In this document: positions 13,215-21,614 of the stretch, one piece after another
Layout: each line of letters starts with the position of its first letter
How positions within the stretch are numbered: the first letter of the stretch is position 1
NCBI GenBank assembly: GCA_002189035.1
Contig: NEEC01000179.1
Coordinates: 1-60,267, forward strand
Reading direction: 5' to 3'
Length of the DNA stretch: 60,267 nt
Source of the DNA: Utricularia gibba
Lineage: Eukaryota; Streptophyta; Magnoliopsida; Lamiales; Lentibulariaceae
The notes under the pieces: model-generated
Databases searched by the model: none
What the model was told of the DNA's origin: nothing
What the model saw: the letters and a program-made list of their open reading frames with translations, nothing else
Made by a program: the position numbers and the translations under genes

Positions 13215-16200
13215 ATCGATTTGCATCCTTTTGTCCTCATGAGCCATAAAGAATCGCGGGCCCGGACCAAGTTCCTAGCGAGACTGGCCGCCACAAAACG
13301 AGAAGCTGTTCCTTGAAAAACCATGTAGGCAACACCGAAAACCGAACGTTAATAAATACATCACTTTCTTTGCCGGGCTACAACTTACTTTGGGCCAAGG
13401 CCTAAGCTGACCTTTTTCCGGTTCCAAGTGCCCCCCAAGACCGCCTCCTCAGTATAAAGTATGTTGTTAAAAAAATCATGTGGGGTGCACGTGACATCGT
13501 AATTTAAACAAATGCATCATTTTTTTTAATCGATTTGCATCCAGTTGACCTCATGAGCCATACAGAATCGGGGTCAAGGACCAAGTTCCCAGCGAGACTG
13601 GCCGCCACAAAACGAGAAGCGGTTCCTTGAAAAACCATGTAGGCAGCCCCCGAAAACCGAACGATAATAAATACATCACTTTATTTGCCGGACTACAACT
13701 AACTCTCGTGCAAGCCAAACCTTACCTTTGTCCCGTTCCAGTGCACCCAAAGACCGCCTGCTCAAGTATAAAGTAAGTTGTTGAAAAAATCATGTGGGGT
13801 GCACGTGATATCGCAATTTAAACAAATGCAACATTGTATTCATCGATTTGCATCCTTTTGTCCTCATGAGCCATAAAGAATCGCGGGCCCGGACCAAGTT
13901 CCTAGCGAGACTGGCCGCCACAAAACGAGAAGCTGTTCCTTGAAAAACCATGTAGGCAACACCGAAAACCGAACGTTAATAAATACATCACTTTCTTTGC
14001 CGGGCTACAACTTACTTTGGGCCAAGGCCTAAGCTGACCTTTTCCGGTTCCAAGTGCCCCAAGACCGCCTCCTCAGTATAAAGTAGTTGTTAAAAAAATC
14101 ATGTGGGTGCACGTGACATCGTAATTTAAACAAATGCATCATTTTTTTTAATCGATTTGCATCCAGTTGACCTCATGAGCCATACAGAATCGGGGTCAAG
14201 GACCAAGTTCCCAGCGAGACTGGCCGCCACAAAACGAGAAGCGGTTCCTTGAAAAACCATGTAGGCAGCCCCCGAAAACCGAACGATAATAAATACATCA
14301 CTTTATTTGCCGGACTACAACTAACTCTCGGTGCAAGCCAAACCTTACCTTTGTCCCGTTCCAGTGCACCAAGACCGCCTGCTCAAGTATAAAGTAAGTT
14401 GTTGAAAAAATCATGGGTGCACGTGATATCGCAATTTAAACAAATGCAACATTGTATTCATCGATTTGCATCCTTTGTCCTCATGAGCCATAAAGAATCG
14501 CGGGCCCGGACCAAGTTCCTAGCGAGACTGGCCGCCACAAAACGAAAGCTGTTCCTTGAAAAACCATGTAGGCAACACCGAAAACCGAACGTTAATAAAT
14601 ACATCACTTTCTTTGCCGGGCTACAACTTACTTGGGCCAAGCCTAAGCTGATTTTCCGTTCCAAGTGCACCCAAAGACCGCCTTCTCAAGTATAAAGTAA
14701 GTTGTTGAAAAAATCATGGGGTGCACGTGATATCGCAATTTAAACAAATGCAACATTGTATTCATCGATTTGCATCCTTTTGTCCTCATGAGCCATAAAG
14801 AATCGGGGCCCGGACCAAGTTCCTAGCGAGACTGGCCGCCACAAAACGAGAAGCTGTTCCTTGAAAAACCATGTAGGCAACACCGAAAACCGAACGTTAA
14901 TAAATACATCACTTTCTTTGCCGGGCTACAACTTACTTTGGGCCAAGCCTAAGCTGACCTTTTTCCGGTTCCAAGTGCCCCCCAAGACCGCCTCCTCAGT
15001 ATAAAGGTTGAAAAAATCATGTGGGGTGCACGTGACATCGTAATTTAAACAAATGCATCATTTTTTTTAATCGATTTGCATCCAGTTGACCTCATGAGCC
15101 ATACAGAATCGGGGTCAAGGACCAAGTTCCAGCGAGACTGGCCGCCACAAACGAGAAGCGGTTCCTTGAAAAACCATGTAGGCAGCCCCCGAAAACCGAA
15201 CGATAATAAATACATCACTTTATTTGCCGGACTACAACTAACTCTCTGCAAGCCAAACCTTACCTTTGTCCCGTTCCAGGTGCACCCAAAGACCGCCTGC
15301 TCAAGTATAAAGTAAGTTGTTGAAAAAATCATGTGGGGTGCACGTGATATCGCAATTTAAACAAATGCAACATTGTATTCATCGATTTGCATCCTTTTGT
15401 CCTCATGAGCCATAAAGAATCGCGGGCCCGGACCAAGTTCCTAGCGAGACTGGCCGCCACAAAACGAGAAGCTGTTCCTTGAAAAACCATGTAGGCAACA
15501 CGAAAACCGAACGTTAATAAATACATCACTTTCTTTGCCGGGCTACAACTTACTTTGGGCCAAGGCCTAAGCTGATCTTTTTCCGGTTCCCAGTGCCCCA
15601 AGACCGCCTCTCAGTATAAAGTAGTTGTTAAAAAATCATGTGGGGTGCACGTGACATCGTAATTTAAACAAATGCATCATTTTTTTAATCGATTTGCATC
15701 CAGTTGACCTCATGAGCCATACAGAATCGGGGTCAAGGACCAAGTTCCCAGCGAGACTGGCCGCCACAAAACGAGAAGCGGTTCCTTGAAAAACCATGTA
15801 GGCAGCCCCCGAAAACCGAACGATAATAAATACATCACTTTTTGCCGGACTACAACTAACTCTCGGTGCAAGCCAAACCTTACCTTTGTCCCGTTCCAGG
15901 TGCACCCAAAGACCGCCTGCTCAAGTATAAAGTAAGTTGTTGAAAAAATCATGTGGGTGCACGTGATATCGCAATTTAAACAAATGCAACATTTTCATCG
16001 ATTTGCATCCTTTTGTCCTCATGAGCCATAAAGAATCGCGGGCCCGGACCAAGTTCCTAGCGAGACTGGCCGCCACAAAACGAGAAGCTGTTCCTTGAAA
16101 AACCATGTAGGCAACACCGAAAACCGAACGTTAATAAATACATCACTTTCTTTGCCGGGCTACAACTTACTTTGGGCCAAGGCCTAAGCTGATCTTTTTC

Positions 16201-16305
16201 CGGTTCCAAGTGCACCCAAAGACCGCCTTCTCAAGTATAAAGTTGTTGAAAAAATCATGTGGGGTGCACGTGACATCGTAATTTAAACAAATGCATCATT
16301 TTTTA
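13215..16305 (+). repeat. A-B block of ten monomers with one B-B step
   Basis: Starts at 13215 (B), 13529 (A), 13842 (B), 14151 (A), 14460 (B), 14764 (B), 15070 (A), 15381 (B), 15688 (A) and 15997 (B). Two B units follow each other at 14460 and 14764, which shifts the alternation. The junctions before them are shortened to ATCATGGGTGCACG and ATCATGGGGTGCACG. Confidence 0.88.
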
Positions 16306-16610
16306 ATCGATTTGCATCCAGTTGACCTCATGAGCCATACAGAATCGGGGGGACCAAGTTCCCAGCGAGACTGGCCGCCACAAAACGAGAAGCGGTTCCT
16401 TGAAAAACCATGTAGGCAACCCGAAAACCGAACGATAATAAATACATCACTTTCTTTGCCGGGCTACAACTTACTTTGGCAAGCCAAAGCTGACCTTTTT
16501 CCGTTCCAAGTGCACCCAAAGACCGCCTTCTCAAGTATAAAGTAAGTTGTTGAAAAAATCATGTGGGGTGCACGTGATATCGCAATTTAAACAAATGCAA
16601 CATTGTATTC
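16306..16610 (+). repeat. Hybrid monomer, A head and B tail
   Basis: CCAGTTGACC, CATACAG and AGCGGTTCC are type A. GCAACCCG is blended. TTTCTTTGCCGGGCTAC is type B. The end returns to an A/B mixture (GGCAAGCCAAAGCTGACC). Confidence 0.82.
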
Positions 16611-17350
16611 ATCGATTTGCATCCTTTTGTCCTCATGAGCCATAAAGAATCGCGGGCCCGGACCAAGTTCCTAGCGAGACTGGCCGCCACAAAACGAGAA
16701 GCTGTTCCTTGAAAAACCATGTAGGCAACACCGAAAACCGAACGTTAATAAATACATCACTTTCTTTGCCGGGCTACAACTTACTTTGGGCCAAGGCCTA
16801 AGCTGACCTTTTTCCGGTTCCAAGTGCCCCCAAGACCGCCTCCTCAGTATAAAGTATGTTGTTAAAAAAATCATGTGGGTATAAAGTAAGTTGTTGTAAA
16901 ATTCAAACATGTGGGTGCACGTTTTTTAATCGCATCCAGAAACAAATGCAACATTGTTTCATCGATTTGCATCCTTTTGTCCTCATGAGCCATAAAGAAT
17001 CGGGGCCCGGACCAAGTTCCCAGCGAGACTGGCCGCCACAAAACGAGAAGCTGTTCCTTGAAAAACCATGTAGGCAACACCGAAAACCGAACGTTAATAA
17101 ATACATCACTTTCTTTGCCGGGCTACAACTACTTGGGCCAAGGCCTAAGCTGATCTTTTTCCGGTTCCAAGTGCCCCAAAGACCGCCTCTCAAGTATAAA
17201 GTAAGTTGTTAAAAAATCATGTGGTGCACGTGATATCGAATTTAAACAAATGGTATCATTTGCAGCCCCGAAATTTCCGCATCCATTGAATCAATACATC
17301 ACTTTAGCCATACACTAATCGGGTCAAGGACCAAGCAAGCCAGCGAGCCT
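16611..17350 (+). repeat. Two B monomers flanked by two rearranged junctions
   Basis: B units start at 16611 and 16961. Between them, at 16863-16960, is an extra partial copy: TATAAAGTAAG, a changed A tract (TGTAAAATTCAAACATG), GTGCACG, then a start word that has lost its middle (AATCGCATCC). After the second B, at 17214-17350, the head of a monomer is replaced by out-of-order pieces such as GCAGCCCCG, CATCCATTGAATCAATAC, ATCACTTTAGCCATAC and CAAGCAAGCCAGCGAG, before type A resumes at CACAAAACG. Confidence 0.8.
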
Positions 17351-18529
17351 TGGCCCTTCCACAAAACGAGAAGCGGTTCCTTGAAAAACCATGTAGGCAG
17401 CCCCCGAAAACCGAACGATAATAATACATCACTTTATTTGCCGGACTACAACTAACTCTCGCAAGCCAACCTTACCTTTGTCCCGTTCCAGGTGCACCAA
17501 AGACCGCCTGCTCAAGTATAAAGTAAGTTGTTGAAAAAATCATGTGGGGTGCACGTGATATCGCAATTTAAACAAATGCAACATTGTATTCATCGATTTG
17601 CATCCTTTTGTCCTCATGAGCCATAAAGAATCGCGGGCCCGGACCAAGTTCCTAGCGAGACTGGCCGCCACAAAACGAGAAGCTGTTCCTTGAAAAACCA
17701 TGTAGGCAACACCGAAAACCGAACGTTAATAAATACATCACTTTCTTTGCCGGGCTACAACTTACTTTGGGCCAAGGCCTAAGCTGACCTTTTTCCGGTT
17801 CCAAGTGCCCCCCAAGACCGCCTCCTCATGTATAAAGTATGTTGTTAAAAAAATCATGTGGGGTGCACGTGACATCGTAATTTAACAAATGCATCATTTT
17901 TTTTAATCGATTTGCATCCAGTTGACCTCATGAGCCATACAGAATCGGGGTCAAGGACCAAGTTCCCAGCGAGACTGGCCGCCACAAAACGAGAAGCGGT
18001 TCCTTGAAAAACCATGTAGGCAGCCCCCGAAAACCGAACGATAATAAATACATCACTTTATTTGCCGGACTACAACTAACGCAAGCCAAACCTTACCTTT
18101 CCCGTTCCAGGTGCACCAAAGACCGCCTGCTCAAGTATAAAGTAAGTTGTTGAAAAAATCATGTGGGGTGCACGTGATATCGCAATTTAAACAAATGCAA
18201 CATTGTATTCATCGATTTGCATCCTTTTGTCCTCATGAGCCATAAAGAATCGCGGGCCCGGACCAAGTTCCTAGCGAGACTGGCCGCCACAAAACGAGAA
18301 GCTGTTCCTTGAAAAACCATGTAGGCAACACCGAAAACCGAACGTTAATAAATACATCACTTTCTTTGCCGGGCTACAACTTACTTTGGGCCAAGGCCTA
18401 AGCTGATCTTTTTCCGGTTCCAAGTGCCCCCCAAGACCGCCTCCTCATGTATAAAGTATGTTGTTAAAAAAATCATGTGGGGTGCACGTGACATCGTAAT
18501 TTAAACAAATGCATCATTTTTTTTAATCG

Positions 18530-18537
18530 ATTTGCAT
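18530..18537 (-). other. Octamer-like word ATTTGCAT (example)
   Basis: The reverse strand reads ATGCAAAT, the classic octamer bound by POU-domain factors in animals. The same word is present at the start of nearly every monomer of both types (for example 18841-18848 in the next B). Occurrence is seen. Any binding is unproven and would be meaningful only in an animal genome. Confidence 0.3.
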
Positions 18538-18761
18538 CCAGTTGACCTCATGAGCCATACAGAATCGGGGTCAAGGACCAAGTTCCCAGCGAGACTGGCC
18601 GCCAAAAACGAGAAGCGGTTCCTTGAAAAACCATGTAGGCAGCCCCGAAAACCGAACGATAATAAATACATCACTTTATTTGCCGGACTACAACTAACTC
18701 TCGTGCAAGCCAAACCTTACCTTTGTCCCGTTCCAGGTGCACCAAAGACCGCCTGCTCAAG

Positions 18762-18773
18762 TATAAAGTAAGT
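18762..18773 (+). other. TATAAA followed by GTAAGT (example)
   Basis: TATAAA at 18762-18767 overlaps into GTAAGT at 18768-18773. It recurs in most monomers; some type B units read TATAAAGTATGT. It resembles a TATA box and a 5' splice-site word, but both are short and repeat only because the satellite repeats. An AATAAA word lies about 100 bp upstream in each monomer (18661-18666). Confidence 0.2.
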
Positions 18774-18796
18774 TGTTGAAAAAATCATGTGGGGTG

Positions 18797-18802
18797 CACG
18801 TG
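18797..18802. other. CACGTG palindrome in the monomer junction (example)
   Basis: CACGTG, the core E-box or G-box bound by many bHLH and bZIP factors, lies in the junction of nearly all monomers (the next copy is at 19109-19114). It is embedded in GTGCACGTGA. A few damaged junctions lack it (for example 23436-23446). Repetition is certain; function is inference. Confidence 0.3.
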
Positions 18803-18836
18803 ATATCGCAATTTAAACAAATGCAACATTGTATTC

Positions 18837-18985
18837 ATCGATTTGCATCCTTTTGTCCTCATGAGCCATAAAGAATCGCGGGCCCGGACCAAGTTCCTAG
18901 CGAGACTGGCCGCCACAAAACGAGAAGCTGTTCCTTGAAAAACCATGTAGGCAACACCGAAAACCGAACGTTAATAAATACATCA
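18837..18985 (+). repeat. First half-monomer, ancestral unit of about 150 bp
   Basis: This half resembles the following half at an offset of 148-157 bp. Matching words include ATTTGC/TTTGCC near the start, CCAAGTTCC(T)AGCGAGACTGG against CCAAGTGCCCCCAAGACC, a shared CCGCC, then TTGAAAAACCATGTAGG against TTGAAAAAATCATGTGGGG (the latter clearest in type A junctions), and AATAAATACATCACTTT against AAACAAATGCATCATTTTT. The order of the words is the same in both halves, which argues for an old tandem duplication and not for chance. The exact boundary between halves is arbitrary. Confidence 0.68.
18917..18963 (+). other. Three A tracts spaced 21.5 bp apart
   Basis: Runs of A at 18917-18920, 18938-18942 and 18960-18963 have centres 21.5 bp apart, about two turns of the helix. 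The same spacing holds in other A and B monomers (404-407, 425-429 and 447-450; 714-717, 735-739 and 757-760). Phased A tracts are known to bend DNA. This is a possible curvature element, not a demonstrated one. Confidence 0.45.
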
Positions 18986-19148
18986 CTTTCTTTGCCGGGC
19001 TACAACTTACTTTGGGCCAAGGCCTAAGCTGATCTTTTTCCGGTTCCAAGTGCCCCCAAGACCGCCTCCTCATGTATAAAGTATGTTGTTAAAAAATCAT
19101 GTGGGGTGCACGTGACATCGTAATTTAAACAAATGCATCATTTTTTTA
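18986..19148 (+). repeat. Second half-monomer, diverged copy of the first
   Basis: Counterpart of the preceding half. In order it holds TTTGCCGGG, a B-specific stretch ending CTAAGCTGA, GGTTCCAAGTGCCC, AAGACCGCC, a TATAAAG word, an A tract with TCATGTGGGG, then GTGCACGTGA and AAACAAATGCATCA. It is 10-15 bp longer than the first half. Types A and B differ more here than in the first half, mainly in the stretch between TTTGCCGG and GTTCC. Confidence 0.66.
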
Positions 19149-20392
19149 ATCGATTTGCATCCAGTTGACCTCATGAGCCATACAGAATCGGGGTCAAGGA
19201 CCAAGTTCCCAGCGAGACTGGCCGCCACAAAACGAGAAGCGGTTCCTTGAAAAACCATGTAGGCAGCCCCCGAAAACCGAACGATAATAAATACATCACT
19301 TTATTTGCCGGACTACAACTAACTCTCGGCAAGCCAAACTTACCTTTGTCCGTTCCAGGTGCACCCAAAGACCGCCTGCTCAAGTATAAAGTAAGTTGTT
19401 GAAAAAATCATGTGGGTGCACGTGATATCGCAATTTAAACAAATGCAACATTGTATTCATCGATTTGCATCCTTTTGTCCTCATGAGCCATAAAGAATCG
19501 CGGGCCGGACCAAGTTCCTAGCGAGACTGGCCGCCACAAAACGAGAAGCTGTTCCTTGAAAAACCATGTAGGCAACACCGAAAACCGAACGTTAATAAAT
19601 ACATCACTTTCTTTGCCGCTACAACTTACTTTGGGCCAAGGCCTAAGCTGATCTTTTTCCGGTTCCAAGTGCCCCCAAGACCGCCTCCTCATGTATAAAG
19701 TATGTTGTTAAAAAATCATGTGGGGTGCACGTGACATCGTAATTTAAACAAATGCATCATTTTTTTTAATCGATTTGCATCCAGTTGACCTCATGAGCCA
19801 TAAGAATCGGGGTCAAGGACCAAGTTCCCAGCGAGACTGGCCGCCACAAAACGAGAAGCGGTTCCTTGAAAAACCATGTAGGCAGCCCCCGAAAACCGAA
19901 CGATAATAAATACATCACTTTATTTGCCGGACTACAACTAACTCTCGGGCAAGCCAAACCTTACCTTTGTCCCGTTCCAGGTGCACCCAAAGACCGCCTG
20001 CTCAAGTATAAAGTAAGTTGTTGAAAAAATCATGTGGGGTGCACGTGATATCGCAATTTAAACAAATGCAACATTGTATTCATCGATTTGCATCCTTTTG
20101 TCCTCATGAGCCATAAAGAATCGCGGGCCGGACCAAGTTCCTAGCGAGACTGGCCGCCACAAAACGAGAAGCTGTTCCTTGAAAAACCATGTAGGCAACA
20201 CCGAAAACCGAACGTTAATAAATACATCACTTTCTTTGCCGGGCTACAACTTACTTTGGGCCAAGGCCTAAGCTGATCTTTTTCCGGTTCCAAGTGCCCC
20301 AAAGACCGCCTTCTCAAGTATAAAGTAAGTTGTTGAAAAAATCATGTGGGGTGCACGTGATATCGCAATTTAAACAAATGCAACATTTTTTT

Positions 20393-21614
20393 ATCGATTT
20401 GCATCCTTTGTCCTCATGAGCCATAAGAATCGCGGGCCCGGACCAAGTTCCTAGCGAGACTGGCCGCCACAAAACGAGAAGCTGTTCCTTGAAAAACCAT
20501 GTAGGCAACACCGAAAACCGAACGTAATAAATACATCACTTTCTTTGCCGGGCTACAACTACTTTGGGCCAAGGCCTAAGCTGATCTTTTTCCGGTTCCA
20601 AGTGCACCCAAAGACCGCCTCTCAAGTATAAAGTAAGTTGTTGAAAAAATCATGTGGGGTGCACGTGATATCGCAATTTAAACAAATGCAACATTGTATT
20701 CATCGATTTGCATCCTTTGTCCTCATGAGCCATAAAGAATCGGGCCCGGACCAAGTTCCTAGCGAGACTGGCCGCCACAAAACGAGAAGCTGTTCCTTGA
20801 AAAACCATGTAGGCAACACCGAAAACCGAACGTTAATAAATACATCACTTTCTTTGCCGGGCTACAACTTACTTTGGGCCAAGGCCTAAGCTGATCTTTT
20901 TCCGGTTCCAAGTGCCCCCAAGACCGCCTCCTCAAGTATAAAGTAAGTTGTTAAAAAAATCATGTGGGGTGCACGTGACATCGTAATTTAAACAAATGCA
21001 TCATTTTTTTCATCGATTTGCATCCAGTTGACCTCATGAGCCATAAGAATCGGGTCAAGGACAAGTTCCCAGCGACTGGCCGCCACAAAACGAGAAGCTG
21101 TTCTTGAAAAACCATGTAGGCAACCCGAAAACCGAACGTAATAAATACATCACTTTATTTGCCGGGCTACAACTACTTTGGCAAGCCTAAGCTGATCTTT
21201 TCCGTTCCAAGTGCACCCAAAGACCGCCTTCAAGTATAAAGTAAGTTGTTGAAAAAATCATGTGGGGTGCACGTGATATCGCAATTTAAACAAATGCAAC
21301 ATTTATTCATCGATTTGCATCCTTTTTCCTCATGAGCCATAAAGAATCGGGGCCCGGACCAAGTTCCTAGCGAGACTGGCCGCACAAAACGAGAAGCTGT
21401 TCCTTGAAAAACCATGTAGGCAGCCCCCGAAAACCGAACGTAATAAATACATCACTTTATTTGCCGGACTACAACTAACTTTGGCAAGCCAAACCTTACC
21501 TTTTCCGGTTCCAGGTGCACCCAAAGACCGCCTCTCAAGTATAAAGTAAGTTGTTGAAAAAATCATGTGGGGTGCACGTGATATCGCAATTTAAACAAAT
21601 GCAACATTGTATTC
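20393..21614 (+). repeat. B-like and hybrid run, four monomers
   Basis: Starts at 20393, 20702, 21012 and 21309. The first two are B-like and follow a B directly. At 21012 the head is type A but words are eroded (GGGTCAAGGACAAG, CAGCGACTGG, GCAACCCG, ACGTAATAAAT). At 21309 the head is B and the tail is A (GCAGCCCCCG, TTTATTTGCCGGACTAC). Confidence 0.82.

Larger units (their letters stand above)
18526..18836 (+). repeat. Reference type A monomer (311 bp)
   Basis: A clean example of monomer A from a well-behaved block. Diagnostic words in order are CCAGTTGACCTC, CATACAGAATCGGGGTCAAGG, TTCCCAGCG, AGCGGTTCC, GCAGCCCCG, GAACGATAAT, TTTATTTGCCGGACTAC, AACTAACTCTCG, GCAAGCCAAACCTTACC, GTCCCGTTCCAGGTGCACC, CGCCTGCTCAAG and, at the end, GATATCGCAATTT followed by GCAACATTGTA. 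It is preceded by a tract of about eight T. This copy has a small deletion in the CACAAAACG word (CAAAAACG). The strand is arbitrary and follows the window. Confidence 0.93.
18837..19148 (+). repeat. Reference type B monomer (312 bp)
   Basis: A clean example of monomer B. Diagnostic words in order are TTCATCGATTTGCATCC, TTTTGTCCTC, CATAAAGAATCGCGGGCCC, TTCCTAGCG, AGCTGTTCC, GCAACACCG, GAACGTTAAT, TTTCTTTGCCGGGCTAC, AACTTACTTTGGGCC, AAGGCCTAAGCTGA, TTCCGGTTCCAAGTGCCC, CGCCTCCTCATG and, at the end, GACATCGTAATTT, GCATCA and a T tract leading into the next A. By hand count it is about 44.6% GC with 15 CpG. It shares most of its length with type A, with differences concentrated in the head and in the third quarter. 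Confidence 0.93.
17351..20392 (+). repeat. Clean A-B block, nine monomers after a partial A
   Basis: The remainder of an A unit, then starts at 17592 (B), 17906 (A), 18211 (B), 18526 (A), 18837 (B), 19149 (A), 19459 (B), 19769 (A) and 20092 (B). Pair lengths are 619-633 bp. The first four B-to-A junctions read CATGTATAAAGTATG without exception, so this is one of the most uniform stretches in the window. Confidence 0.92.

Noticed and set aside
18726-18736. CENP-B box
   Set aside because: TCCCGTTCCAGG in type A partly resembles the reverse of the CENP-B box, but one base is missing and the essential CGAA half is absent, so the required core is not met.
18794-18807. Overlapping palindromes GTGCAC, CACGTG and GATATC as a replication origin or operator
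   Set aside because: They are short, recur only because the satellite repeats, and no initiator-binding family or flanking gene supports such a role.
18927-18945. tRNA-like internal promoter (GGTTCC words resembling a B box)
   Set aside because: The word departs from GGTTCRANNCC, no matching A box or cloverleaf is seen, and there is no T-run terminator at a sensible distance.
19006-19028. Hairpin in type B around TTTGGGCCAAGG
   Set aside because: The outer arms CTTA and TAAG are only 4 bp and the inner TTGG/CCAA arms leave a one-base loop, which cannot form. The palindromic look is probably incidental.
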